Part shown: positions 33,870 to 44,868 of the stretch, in pieces | How the letters are laid out: every line of letters begins with the position of its first letter | Position numbering within the stretch: the stretch's first letter is position 1 | Source of the DNA: Tretioscincus oriximinensis | Lineage: Eukaryota; Chordata; Lepidosauria; Squamata; Gymnophthalmidae | DNA length: 64,000 nt | Assembly: GCA_022410635.1 (NCBI GenBank) | Contig: JAJVDF010000166.1 | Coordinates: 302,092 to 366,091, forward strand | Direction: 5' to 3' | Translations under genes and position numbers: made by a program | Notes under the pieces: model-generated | The model's input: the letters and a program-made list of their open reading frames with translations, nothing else | What the model was told of the DNA's origin: nothing | Databases searched by the model: none

Positions 33870-34358
33870 AGGAACATAAGAAGAACCATACTGGATCGGG
33901 CCAGAGCCCATCTAATCCAGCGTTCTGTCTCACACAGAGGCCCACCAGATGCACCTGGGCCGTCTAAACAGAGGAAAGCAAAATATGCTCCTGTTCATGA
34001 CTCCCTGCAAATGGCATTTCAGGAGTCTTGCCTGTTGCTCCATCCCGGAGGCAGCATCCAGACATCCATCCTAGTACCCATTTATACCCTTGGTGTCCAT
34101 AAACCTGTTTAGTCCTGGCTTGAAACTATCCAAGCTGTTAGCTACCACCACCTCTTCAAGAAGTAAATTCCACAGGCCGATGACGTTCTGGGTGAAAAAA
34201 ATACTTTCCTTTGTCTGTTTTCACTTTTCTGCCCAACAGTTTCAAAGAGTGCCCTCTGGTCCTAGTATTGTGTGATAGAGAAAACATGTTTTCTCTATTC
34301 ACCCTATCCATCCCATGCATGATTTTGTACACTTCATGCACTTCATGCATGTACACCT
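33870..34358 (-). mobile_element. CR1-type LINE, 3' end fragment
   Basis: On the minus strand this holds the end of the reverse transcriptase (HEVYKIMHGMDRVNRE, then SLSHNTRTRGHSLKLLGRKV), the 3' UTR and the start of the CTTATGTT tail. It is 5'-truncated, in the opposite orientation to the neighbouring CR1 copies. A small duplication of CACTTCATG at its 5' edge sits where truncation occurred. Confidence 0.9.
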
Positions 34359-34884
34359 ATTGTCCAGAAATAGGATAAAACAGACCTCCACATAGATGTA
34401 GGCATGAGTTCACTGATCAAGGAATTTTCTCATCAAGAATGAATTCATTCATTAATGAGTTCTCTCACCACCTCTTCAACATCTGAAGCAAGAATGATGA
34501 CGCTGAAGAAGTCTTGCAATTCATCACCATAGTAAGATTCCTGAATTCTGATTGCAACTGCAACTATGCAACAATCTGGCATTTTTAAACTTTGCTCTCT
34601 CAAGTGCTACATGTTTGCTGGAAGCGGTGCCTCTTACAAAAATCATTAATCTGCTGCAAAGCTTCATTCTTATTGAGACCCTGTGCTTCTTGAGCTACAA
34701 GGATTCATCACTGGAAGTTCTAAATCTGTTTTTGGTGCACAACATCTCCACAACCGGAAGGGCGAAAATGGAGAATGGAACAGTGGAGCTTAGGATAGGT
34801 ATTATCGTTAGACTTTAGATACAGACTTAAGTTTAGAACTGAGTTTATAAGTAGATTTTGACATCAATTATTTAGGTCTTGTAC
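34359..34884. other. No recognisable feature
   Basis: No exon or classifiable repeat. The 88-codon frame at 34552-34818 has no recognisable domain. Confidence 0.4.
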
Positions 34885-35166
34885 CCAGATCAAAAAGAAG
34901 ACGAGTCTGATCTTGGGATTCAAGCAGTTTACAAGGTTATTTATCACCCAAAGTCTTACATTTGTATTCTATCTTTCCCACCACGCTGTGGTAGTATCTA
35001 TTTATCTACTCACAAATTTCTTTGTTTTCAAACTGCTAGATTGGTTGAAGCTGAGATCAGTAAAGGGTGCTCATTCCTCTCCATAGCTGACACATGGGCC
35101 TCAAACTCTGATATCTCTGTTGAAGCATCGCAGTTCTTAACCTCTGCACCACTGTGCCAGATAATA
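34885..35166 (-). mobile_element. tRNA-derived SINE, related to family 2
   Basis: The minus strand opens with TGGCACAGTGGTGCAGAGGT (A-box region) and GAGTTTGAGGCCC (B-box region). The body shares CCACAGCGTGGTGGGAAAG with the CCACAGCCTGGTGGGGAAG of 29163-29445, and a later CTTGTAAACTGC word. Its tRNA-like head differs from the other two, so it may be another subfamily. Confidence 0.65.
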
Positions 35167-35197
35167 TTTTTCAATAAGTTATAAGGTACTTTTTGTA

Positions 35198-36182
35198 TCC
35201 ATAGTGAAGTAGCCAAGTTCGCTGACAACACTAAACTGTTCATGGTAGTGAAAACTTAAAATGATTATAAGGCACTCCAGAGTGATTTATTGAAATTGGG
35301 TGAGTGTGCATCAAAGTGGGAAATGCACTTCAATTTAAGCATGTGCAAAATCATGCACACTGGGGCAAAGAACCCCAATTACTCCTACCACCTGATGGGA
35401 TCCAATCTTTCTGTGACCGAGCAAGAAAAGGATCTTGGGTGTTGATGGACAATTCATTGAAGACGTCAACCCAATGTGCAGCACCAGCAAAAAATGCAAA
35501 TTCCATGTTGGGGATAATTAGAAAAGGAATTGAAAACCAGTCAGCAAATGTTTTGCCTCTTTATAAAACTGTGGCGAGGCCACATTTGGAATACTGTGTT
35601 CAATTCTGGTCACCACATCTCAAGAGGGATATTGTGCAGAAAAGGGCAACAAGAATGATCAAGGGTCTGGAGCACCCACCTTATGAAGTCAGGCAGCAAC
35701 AGCTGGGCCTCTTCAGCCTCGAAAGGTGACGTTTGAGAGGTGATCTGATTGAAGTGTACAAAATCATGCATGGTATGGAAAGGGTGAATAGAGAAAAAAT
35801 GTTTTCTCCATCACACAACACTAGGACCAGAGGGCACTCCTTAAAACTGATGGGCAGAAAAGTGCGAACAGACAAAGGAAATTATTTTTTTCACCCAGAG
35901 GGTCATCGGCCTGTGGAATTTACTTCCTGAAGAGGTAGTGGTAGCTTACAGGTTGGATAGCTACAAGACAGGACTAGACAGGTTTATGGATACCAAGGGT
36001 ATAAATGGGCACTAGGATGGATGTCTGGATGTTGCCTCCGGGAGTCATGAACAGGTGCATATTTTGCTTTCCTCTGTTCTGACTGCCCAGGTGCATCTGG
36101 TGGGCCTCTGTATGAGACAGAATGCTGGACTAGATGGGCTCTGGCCCGATCCAGTATAGCTCTTCTTATGTTCTTATGTTCT
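35198..36182 (+). mobile_element. CR1-type LINE, 5'-truncated RT fragment
   Basis: Translation begins inside the RT palm with EVAKFADNTKLFMVVKT, where the usual catalytic FADD reads FADN: the second aspartate is replaced by asparagine, which would kill polymerisation. It continues with KALQSDLLKLGE, MHFNL, HTGAKNPNYSYHLMG, RPHLEYCVQFWSPHLKRDI, KGLEHPPYEVRQ and VYKIMHGMERVNREK. A stop separates the first two blocks and another follows SLER at about 35729. The 3' UTR ends with a CTTATGTTCTTATGTTCT tail. It is the second longest CR1 in the window. Confidence 0.92.
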
Positions 36183-37344
36183 CCATGCACAATATAACCG
36201 GAAAAGATTTGTTTTTAATCTGTTGTATTTTCAATGTACTTGGGTAGCTGCTTTGGCCCTAGGACCACCAAATATCTTGCACCTTATCGCAGAAAGGGAT
36301 CTAGGGGCTTGCTGTCCACATGCCATTGTGCTAGCACTGACCTTGCTGTTGCCTGTCCTAACTGATGGCATGTGGACAAAAGTCCCTAAACCTCTTTCTG
36401 GAACAGAATAAGGCCTGGTACATTTTGAGCCTTCATGACAAATAAATTAACTAACATTTGGAGACTTCTCTGAATCTGGCTCATTCAGTATAGCTGTCTT
36501 GAAACTTGAAACACATTTCATGGGGGCCATCATTTTAGAAGCATGGAAATGTGAATAAATTTACTTAGTTTTAAAATAAAGCAAAACTTATCCATCCTCT
36601 GTGTTTCTTAGCAAATATATTTTGGCAAGCAATGAGCAGAAATCAATCACTGATCAAAAGTGTCCATTCTCTATTTAGCATGCAAGACAACGATTTGGCC
36701 AGAGGTTAAGGCCCTTTACTGCAGAGTGATCAGAATTGTCTCCAAAGGCTGCTTAAGAAATAGCTGGAGAAATAAGCATTACCATCTGAAAGGAATTGGG
36801 GCATAAGACTGTTTTGTAAGTTAATTGTGCTATCACCTACAGTGGTTGGATGTGACACACAATACAACAAAAAGAGAATATTCAATACTGTATATCAGAC
36901 TTCACTGACCTTGGGTCAGAGGTGAATTTCAGTAAGGTGGGCATGTTTACTCAAATCATGAGACCATTCGTCTTTTTTTTTAGTAGATTGAAATGAAATC
37001 ACACATCATCCTCCCCAATAGAACTGCAGCCTGCTTCCAAGAGCTAGCTAGCATCTAGAAGTATCATTGTGCAGAGTATGGAGAATGACTCCAGGGTTGT
37101 TTGCTACTCTCAACTCTATCACTGCTATACAAAGGCATAGTGGTAACAAAGAAAGCCTTCAGATCCTTTAATTGCACTAAACTGTGCGGTCTGTTATTAT
37201 TGAGGTGTCAGATGTTCACTTCTTACTAAACCTCACTTTGCAGGATTCAGACTTTCCCTTTAGTCATTGAGTCATGACTGACTCCTAGATAACTTGGGTA
37301 GGAACATCTGTTCATTTTTATTGGCAGAGATATAGAAATGGTTT
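36183..37344. other. No recognisable feature
   Basis: AT-rich DNA, no exon, RNA gene or classifiable repeat recognised. Confidence 0.45.
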
Positions 37345-37605
37345 CAAGGCAGAAGCCTCAAGGCAGCCCCCAGACTATGGAATAGTCTCCCCCTTGAGGT
37401 GCGTCAATCACCATCTCTGTGCACTTTCAGAAAACGCTTAAAGACACACCTCTTTGGCCTGGCCTTTGGCTGAAAAATCTACTGCCTCCTCCCCATTTTT
37501 AGATATGGCTGTTTTTTAATGTGTTAAAATTATGGTTATATTGTTAACCACCCTGAGTCCTACGGGTATAGGGCGGTACAAAAATGTAAATAAATAAATA
37601 ATAAA
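37345..37605 (+). mobile_element. L2 LINE, 3' end with intact C-terminal block
   Basis: The frame 37369-37473 reads PRLWNSLPLEVRQSPSLCTF, then RKRLKTHLFGLAFG and a stop, which is the conserved C-terminal end of L2 ORF2. It is followed by a short 3' UTR and the typical tail TTAACCACCCTGAGTCCTAC, then GGGCGGTACAAAAATGTAAA, TAAATAAATAATAAA. It is 5'-truncated, so no active protein. Confidence 0.9.
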
Positions 37606-38861
37606 GGGTTTGGTGAACCCTACAGCCTATTGACACACCATCTTTTTAATTTTATGCCTTGTATTTTGACATACTAATTTCAAAAAGCTTTCCATTTTCT
37701 CCCATTTGCACGTGTTTCTCCACTGAATACTTTGTGTGAAATCTGGAGGTGTTTTCCTGGCCTATAATTGACATGCAAGTAGCTAATGTACAACATGTAG
37801 TAACAATTTGGATTCTAATGGTTATAAGTTTTTTCTTTTTAATACTGCATCCAAGAAGTTCAGTTATGGGATGGGTACACAAATGTGTTTATTTACATTT
37901 CTATATAAGTAGAAATTTTAAGTTTGCATTACTTTTTAAAATTGATAAATTTGTCTTGGAGTGGTTTATAACATAATTTCTATGTTCTGGCAGATGCCAG
38001 AACAAACTGAAGTTTCTTACCAACTTCATGGGGCAGTCTGTGGACTTTGAAGTACATTTAGCATCAGAAAGGCCATTCCTGCATGGAGCAGTATTCCAGA
38101 CTACATTTAAGAGCCTGACATCCACAAACCAGTGTAGACTATAGCAGACCCCAGGCAGAGCTTACTAAGGCATTTACCAGCCTACAGATGTTACGCTTGT
38201 TATCTATAATATAATTTGGAAATAATGCCCAGTGAAGAAAGGGTACAAATAATATTTTGATCCAATCCATATTGGATTGGATCAGAGAAAGACTCCTGGC
38301 TCTTCAAATGGAGCCCATGAAAATGGAAATGGTAGGAGCTGCATCTTTTGCCAGGTAACTGTTACAATCCAAGAAACCCAATACATGGCAGAAGAGGCGA
38401 TTGGGAAGGCAGAGGAGAAGGGGAAACATGGCAGGGAGCCCCCAAGTACAATAATGTCTTCCTTACAGACTGGATAACTGAATGCCAGATGAGGAATGAA
38501 TGTGATCATACTGGTTAGGGACAAGGCAAGTAAAAAAACCTTTCAGGTATTATTGTTCTATGCAGAAGTTACTAGATTTTGGAATCTGAGTGATAAATCT
38601 CAGAAATGCTCCAGAATTTTATTTTTTATATATTGTACCAGTGTCTTTACTTGTGTTATGTTTTCCTTTTTGGCATGACTGAAATGATTTGCCTAAAATA
38701 TTACATATATTGATTGACACACTTAGCTGGGGATGAATAGTACAGTGCTGTCAACCTAGTGAACATGAAAATAAAACAAATCCTATTCATTCATCACTGA
38801 GCAAACTAGGGAGTTATGGGAGTGGGGAAGCCAAGCTTAAATAGTTCTCTGTCAGTCAACA
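37606..38861. other. No recognisable feature; small palindrome
   Basis: GATCCAATCCATATTGGATTGGATC (38258-38282 region) is a small inverted repeat. Otherwise no exon or repeat was classified. Confidence 0.45.
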
Positions 38862-38864
38862 TCT

Positions 38865-39178
38865 GTGCCAAGGTCCTTTCAGCTTTGAAAGACAATGTTT
38901 AAGATGGGATAGGATGGGGTACAAGTGTAAATAAATAAATAAGACTGGAGTATATAAAATGATGCCTAGTTTGGAAAAAAGTAAAGGTGTGTGGGGGGAA
39001 TCAGTTTCATCAATAGAAACATAGACTATCCTATGAAGCTGCTGGCCAGGAAAATTAGAACAAGGAGAAATATTTCTTTTTTACCCAAAAGGTCACCAAT
39101 TTATGGAATGTACCAGTCTTGATAATTTTCAGAAAGACAAAGATCATAGACTGAGACCAGATAAATCAATGACTTTTA
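38865..39178 (+). mobile_element. CR1-type LINE, old diverged fragment
   Basis: Recognisable words in order: CCTTTCAGCTTTGAAAGACAATGTTTAAGA, TATAAAATGATGCCTAG, GCTGCTGGCCAGGAAAATTAGAACAAGGA and TACCCAAAAGGTCACCAATTTATGGAATGTA. These correspond to LFSLER, YKIM, the GRKVRTDKG region and the HPEGHRPVEF region of younger copies. The short TAAATAAATAA run near 38932 may mark an insertion scar. Confidence 0.65.
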
Positions 39179-39187
39179 GGTACTGAT

Positions 39188-39480
39188 AGGCACGGATAGC
39201 TCAGTCGCTTAGGAATTCGTCTTTGGTCTGAGAGATGGGGTTTCGAAGCCCTGTGTGGGACGTGGGGAGGGATGAGCACCTTCCACTAGCCTGTAGCTCT
39301 AGCCAACCCAGCTATTCTAAAGCATGAATTGCAAGAAATTGCAACTGACTACAAGTAGATACATGGGAACTACCAGAGTCTGGTGGGGAAGATAGAATGT
39401 GAGCCTTCGGGCAAAATACCCTTGTAAGCTGCTTTGAGTCCCTTTGAAAGGTGAGAAAAAGCGGGGTATAAGAACCAAGT
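39188..39480 (+). mobile_element. tRNA-derived SINE, family 2
   Basis: The head GGCACGGATAGCTCAGTCGC carries the A box (TAGCTCAGTCG) and TGGGGTTTCGAAGCCC carries the B box, so the tRNA origin is plain. The body has AATTGCAAGAAATTGCAACT and TCTGGTGGGGAAGATAGAAT. The tail ends AGCTGCTTTGAGTCCCTTTG, then AAAGCGGGGTATAAGAACCAAG. The TTC microsatellite starts directly at the tail. Confidence 0.88.
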
Positions 39481-39496
39481 TCTTCTTCTTCTTCTT

Positions 39497-39545
<49 letters not shown>

Positions 39546-39637
39546 TTCTACTTCTACTACTACTACTACTACTACTTCTACTACTACTTCTACTACTTCT
39601 ACTACTTCTACTACTTCTACTTCTACTTCTACTACTG
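39480..39637 (+). repeat. Long (TTC)n/(TAC)n trinucleotide microsatellite
   Basis: About 158 bases of uninterrupted trinucleotide units, first TTC, then TAC, then mixed TTC/TAC. It follows the SINE tail and likely grew from it. The two long open frames here (polyTyr/Phe on +, polyVal/Glu on -) are products of the repeat and not genes. Confidence 0.95.
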
Positions 39638-39639
39638 CA

Positions 39640-39740
39640 ATTTCAGAGAAATAACCATGAAGTAGACATGACAATGAAAGCTTATGCCACCAATCTTTCT
39701 CCTGTTAGTCTCAAAGTGCTATTAGGTACTGCCTCCAGGT
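39640..39740 (+). repeat. Fragment of the TCTTGTAGCA/GTTAGTCTC repeat
   Basis: ATTTCAGAGAAATAACCATG is followed by GAAAGCTTATGCCACCAATC and CCTGTTAGTCTCAAAGTGCT, words of the hairpin repeat family represented at 5764-5925. A similar ATTTCAGAGAAATAACCATA lies at 49033. Confidence 0.5.
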
Positions 39741-40689
39741 TGGTGGGACTGACACCTCTACCTAAAGACCATTTGCAACAAAACAAAGCTGGTCCAGAAA
39801 CAATTGTACAATAATATGGCAGCTAATTTGATACTGAATTCTATTGGATTCATTGAGGATATTTATTTTGTGTATGGTACTTATTTGATAACTTTGGTGG
39901 GTCTCTGTATCAAACTAGAGTAGACTGGTTCTACATGATCCATTAGTGCTCATCATGTTTCTATGTCTCTATGGTCTTATCAAAACTGAAATTAATTTCC
40001 TATGTCACCTAAAACAACACTTTCATCTGAGATAGCTGCTAAATTCTCTTCTCTGAACCTGCATATATTATTTTGAAGAAATGAAGGAATGCACCTTTTT
40101 ATCACAGGCTTTGTACACAGCCAAGTTAACATTGCTAGATTTTGTCTATGCAATTGTAAAAGAAACAGATACAAAGGCAAGGATTGAAATAGAAACTCTT
40201 AGTCTTTTTCCCCTTTCTTTTCTGTGTTGTGGCTCTTATTTCAAAACCTATTTGATTATATGCTACTTGCTCTGCTTACACAACCATATCAGATTGAGGT
40301 TATGCTACACTTTAAAGTAACCGTGTGAAAGTCTGATAGCAAATTATAGTTTTCATTTACCCTAACCTTGTTCTATTGTCCTTCTTCTCCTTACATCCCC
40401 CCACATGCTCATTCATGACAGCGTCCCAGTTACAGAATGAATTTTGCTGTTATTAAGCACAGCCAAATCAAATTTCAATTAAGTGGTGCCCCATTAAACT
40501 TAGAAAATTTAAACAAGTCAGATGAATTTAATTAAATGAAGCCAAATGAACAGGAGTCAAAATATTAAAAGACAGCAAATCAGATTAAATATTATAGAAA
40601 CTGAACAGTAGAGATTACTTGAAAAATGGAAAATTATATTTGGAAGGGAATTAATTGAAGTTGCTAGAGTTCCTTTTAAAAAAACTAGG
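39741..40689. other. No recognisable feature
   Basis: AT-rich DNA without exon or classifiable repeat. Confidence 0.45.
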
Positions 40690-41000
40690 TCAAATTTGCA
40701 CTTTGCCTAGGGAATAGTTCAAGCAATTATCAGAAACAGAACATTTGCATTGCTAATTGCTTCACTATTCCCCAATCATCCCAAAATTCTTATTAAACTT
40801 TTCATAAAAGACCTTGCATCAAATGATTTTAAGCAGTCCTCAATCGTTCCTACTCTGTGGAAATATTCCTACAAGAAGGACAAAGGATGTATTCTAGCCC
40901 TTCTGTGTTTTGCATATCATGTGAGAAGTTTTCACCCAATCACAGTGGTGGGAGGCTACCAGGAATGTAGGACACAGAATAAAGCTAGGTCTGTACTTCT
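40690..41000 (+). repeat. Hairpin-core repeat family, copy 3
   Basis: This is the clearest hairpin core: GGGAATAGTTCAAGCAATTA (40710-40729) faces CTAATTGCTTCACTATTCCCC (40752-40772). It is followed by TTATTAAACTTTTCATAAAA and TTCTAGCCCTTCTGTGTTTT, words shared with copies 1, 2 and 5. There is no domain in the frame that crosses it. Confidence 0.6.
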
Positions 41001-41123
41001 TAAATATTAAATATATATTTTAAATGCTAAATATGCAATTTTGTATTACAAAATTTATTTTGTTGCAAAAATACTTATCTTATTTTTTTCAGTTTGTTTT
41101 AGACACCAAATAGACATCAAAAT

Positions 41124-41374
41124 ATTATTTATTTATTTATTTGTACTTGTATCCCACCCTATACCCTGAGGGCGGCCAACCATAGAGTGGCGCACATAGC
41201 TTTTGTTGCTTTCTCCAGAAAAGACACCCTGTGGAGTAGTTGGGGCTGAGAGAATTCAAAGAACTGTGACTGGCCCAAGGTCACCCAGCTGCCTTTCGTA
41301 GAGGAGTGGGGAATTGAACCAGGTGACTACCAGGTACGAGTCCAACACTCTAACTACTACACCAAACTGGTTCT
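41124..41374 (-). mobile_element. tRNA-derived SINE, family 1
   Basis: The minus strand opens AACCAGTTTGGTGTAGTAGT (A box region) and has GGTTCAATTCCCC as a B box. The body (GTGACCTTGGGCCAGTCACA, TCTCTCAGCCCCAACTACTC) and tail (CCCTCAGGGTATAGGGTGGG, then TAAATAAATAAAT) follow. The order matches 49148-49399 in full. The head type is common among squamate SINEs; it is transcribed by RNA polymerase III when intact. Confidence 0.88.
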
Positions 41375-42184
41375 CAATATTAGAACAATGAAATAGTATC
41401 AGGGTGCAATCACACACATATTTTTTAATTATTGGGGAGGTGCCTCTTTACCAATGAGCATCTGAAAATACACGGAAGATAAATAATTCAAACTTGATTT
41501 ATCCATTAAAAAACTCAGTTCCCTTCCTTGGCAAAATTGCAGACTGTTCTGGTGGTAGCAAACATTATTTCTCTATCAGCTACCAATGCATTGCAACCAT
41601 TGGCTCATCTCCCCAGCCTGCCTCCTCCATTTGTCTCCTGATCACAATCTCTTTTCTTCCTTTCCTTCTGATATTGGCTGCATTTGCACATGAAAGGAAG
41701 AATAACTAATTGGGAAACCAAAATTGATTTAAATCTACTCTGCTTTTCCCCTCCTTTCATGCCCCATTTTGGAACCACTTCAGTGGATTGACACAGGGCA
41801 GGGAATTAGTGTAGCTGCCTGAATACTCACCGAGCAATGCAACTAGTGCAGCTTTTCTAAAAAATAAACAAATACATTTTACGCAAGTTTCCACTTGCAT
41901 AAAATCAGGAATTGTGACCTTGGGTCTTCTAGCAGATCCAAAAGCAGCCTCAGGGAACCAGGATCTTTGTGGTCTCCTGTCCATTCTGGCTGCTTTGCAG
42001 CAGTTTAAAATTCCCATGCTGGAATAGCAATGCAGAACTTAAACTGCATGCAAAAAGCTGGGGCGGGGCAGGGGGGAGAAGAAGGCAAAAGATCCAAGCG
42101 GTCTCCAACCTTTGAGAGATCTTCTGGCTTTACTAGAAGACCCCCAGGACTGTCCTCTGATCCAACAGCATGCTGTGCAGTTGG
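41375..42184. other. No recognisable gene
   Basis: Unclassified DNA. The stretch 41990-42184 may already belong to the repeat block that follows. Confidence 0.4.
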
Positions 42185-42370
42185 GACAAATTGCAAAACC
42201 ATTGCCAGAGTGCACTTAATGCAAATTGTGTTAAGTTGAATTTGTGATGTGCATGGTGAAAGTGTTTTTCATTTGGATTAAAGGAAAATGTGTGCACCCA
42301 GCACAGAGCCACACAGCATTTGCACTCATTTTTCCCTTGTGGGAATGCAGTCTGTGCTTGCCATTTATTG
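42185..42370 (+). repeat. Paralogous repeat block, copy 1
   Basis: Shares with 47935-48140, in order: TTGCCAGAGTGCACTTAA, a GTTAAG.TG word, GAAAGTGTTTTTCATTTGGA, GAGCCACACAGCAT and CAGTCTGTG. It lies just before hairpin-core copy 4 and may be part of the same larger non-autonomous transposon. Confidence 0.6.
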
Positions 42371-42439
42371 ACACTCACCTGCCAGTTTTCCCGAGACCCA
42401 ATTGGTTGGACTTCCATAATAGCTGTTTCTAGATTGAAA

Positions 42440-42862
42440 TTAAATATGAACCTATTTGTTTCATTCAAAGCAAACAATACAGACCTTTCCAAAAATGGTC
42501 TCTAGGAACTATCGTTATCCACTAGCTAGAGAGAATGATGCCTACTTTTTACATTTTGTCAGGCAAAAGCATTCTCTCCTTTAGCTCACGAGCAGGAAGT
42601 GTGAATGTTGTATTAAATTACCTTTATGTGCACTGTGTGCCTTGCTACCTCCCTCACAAAGCATGTGACGTGTAGGACACTGAAGTCCTGGAAAACATCA
42701 TTTGTACTTTCTGCAGGGATTTTTCAGCAAAATAGGAATGTTGCACAACATAGGTTTAAGGTAACTTTAAGAAGTGACAGGGGACTAGGGAAGCCATTAG
42801 CAATGTGTATATTCTGGGACTTTTTGTAATTGCTTGAACTATTCCCCAGTCAAAATGTGCTT
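42440..42862 (-). repeat. Hairpin-core repeat family, copy 4 (reverse)
   Basis: Contains AGCAGGAAGTGTGAATGTTG, CACAAAGCATGTGACGTGTAGG, CACAACATAGGTTTAAGGTA, and the core AAGCCATTAGCAATGTG facing TAATTGCTTGAACTATTCCCC at 42837-42846. Module order is the reverse of copies 1, 3 and 6, hence the strand given. Confidence 0.55.
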
Positions 42863-43662
42863 GTGTGTTGTGCGTGTGTACATATGCTTGCTAGCAGGCG
42901 AACACTGACTCTTACTGGTTTGTGCAAATGCAGATTGGGAGCTAGGGATAACAATGTTGGATGAAGTGAATGAGTTTCCCTTAAATAACTCCAAACAAAC
43001 AGATGCCCTTAGTGAGTCTAATAAATGCAAACAAATGCATGCGCTCAGCAGGCCTCTGACAGTAGTAGAGCCAGGATCAGTCTGGAGCAATCAAATCCTT
43101 TGGCTGAGATCTGAGAACGAAGAGACGTTGTAAGGAAGAGCAAGACAAAAGAGGAAATACAAAGGGGAATTGATTCAAATAATGCAAAAGGAATGCATAT
43201 TTTTAACTTTATATGTAGGCATAGATATATATATGTAAACAGTTTGCAATTTATAGACTAAAACGGGGTAGAAGATAGATTGTGTGAATACAAAAACAAG
43301 GAAAGTGTGGGAGGAAGAAGAAAGGAGGGAGGAAAGAATGAAGCCAAGAAGGATGAAATTAACACTTCTTCTCATATTAAACTGAGAATTCCACATCCTT
43401 GTAGATATGTGAGGCTCAAGCTACCCGGGATGTTATAAGTTAAAATTAACACCGTGAGTCAGGTTGGATAGCAAGCTTAGATGTGGAAGTCCAAATGATT
43501 GAGCTATATACAGTATACAGAAGATATTTTTTCCCCAGAGGGGGAAAAAAAGAGTATCAACAACAATAATAGTTACTCTCAAATATTCATGGAATCCCCT
43601 GATACCAAATACCAAATAGAATGAATGAGACCCAAATTAATCACTTATGAGATTACAACAAG
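42863..43662. other. No recognisable feature
   Basis: No exon or classifiable repeat; a short TATATATATG run near 43225. Confidence 0.4.
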
Positions 43663-43840
43663 AGGAACATAAAAGGAACCCTGCTGAATTGGATCATAGC
43701 CCATCTAGTCTTTCACACAAGTGACACACCGATTGCATTAGGGCAGCCTCAAGCAAAAACAGGCAAAACCCTCACCTGTTCTTAACTCCCTGCGAATGGC
43801 ATTTCAGTAACACTGCCTGTTTTCCATCCTAATTGCTATT
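43663..43840 (-). mobile_element. CR1-type LINE, old 3' fragment
   Basis: On the + strand it reads GAACATAAAAGGAACCCTGC, GCCCATCTAGTC, CACACA.GTGACACACC, CACCTGTTCTTAACTCCCTG and CGAATGGCATTTCAGTAACA, the complement of a CR1 3' UTR, visibly diverged. Confidence 0.8.
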
Positions 43841-44816
43841 AGTGGGATGTTGCTACTATTAACACAAGATAAATTATTCAAGCACATTACTGTGTTGTTT
43901 GCACAACACCATTGTAGAGCCATAAATATCTTAAGTGTACAGGATTAGTATGTTTCTACATGCTAATGGAGTGGTGGTATTCTGGAAAAGTGTGGGGTTC
44001 ACACAGCCCTGATCCACCATTGTGTTCATTAGTGCCTCCACTACCAAAATTGATTTTATACCTATTCCCTCAATTAGCCTACTGCAAACTACTTTCCTGA
44101 TCTGTCCCTCCCCCAGCACACAGATTGCTACTCCATCCCCCACCATTTCAGCAACCTGGTGAGAGTGGCAGGAAGGGTTGAGGCAAGGCAGCAAAGCAGC
44201 CAGGCAGACAGCAGGCAGACAGCTGGGTGTGCCTCAGAATAGTTGGTGGTGGCAATTGATGTCCATTGATGCTCTCGACCCTTTCAGATGAGGCTGTGTG
44301 TGATTTTCACCTGCCCTGTGCCTCACCTCTAGAATCAGGGTATGAGCTTAGGGTATGAGTTCACTTTCTAGAAATCTCTGCCGATGGTGTCACCAACTCT
44401 GGGGTAAATGCAATGATGAGTGCATGACTTTGTACACAATCCACTCAATTTGTCTTGCTCTTAGCTCCTGCCAGTCAGGCCTCCAAGGTCATGTATTGTG
44501 GATATCAGAAGAAGCATTTTGGTGCCTTCCCATACCAGTGTTCCAATACATGTGTCCCAGTTGTCCCCTTAGTTATAACCTGAAGATTTTTCTCTGCAAT
44601 TTACTTTGTTACATTGTTCAATATGGTATCAACAGGTCCTGTTTCTTTCAACACAGGAACTTGTTACAAACACCCAGGGAACAAAAGCTCCTGCTTCATT
44701 GCAATGTTTATGTGGTCAGAAACATCAGGTATTCAAACTGCATACTGCTACTTTAAGAGCATTGCCCACAGCACTGGCTTCTATCTAAACTGTCTAATTG
44801 GAAGTAGTGTAAATCT
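43841..44816. other. No recognisable feature
   Basis: No exon or classifiable repeat. The frame at 44355-44756 has many Cys and Leu but no recognisable domain. Confidence 0.4.
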
Positions 44817-44868
44817 ACACACAGACACACACACAAATACACATGCATGCACACACACACACACACGT
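44817..44868 (+). repeat. (CA)n microsatellite
   Basis: CA repeats with CAGA, AATA and TGCATG interruptions. Confidence 0.9.

Noticed and set aside
39188..39262. Genuine tRNA gene
   Set aside because: The A and B boxes are present, but the sequence continues into a SINE body and tail and the cloverleaf stems are degraded.
39312..39674. Long open frames on both strands coding polyVal/Glu and polyTyr/Phe
   Set aside because: They are direct translations of the trinucleotide microsatellite; there is no gene.
44355..44756. 133-codon Cys/Leu-rich frame
   Set aside because: No recognisable family, overlaps other frames, and the length is compatible with chance.
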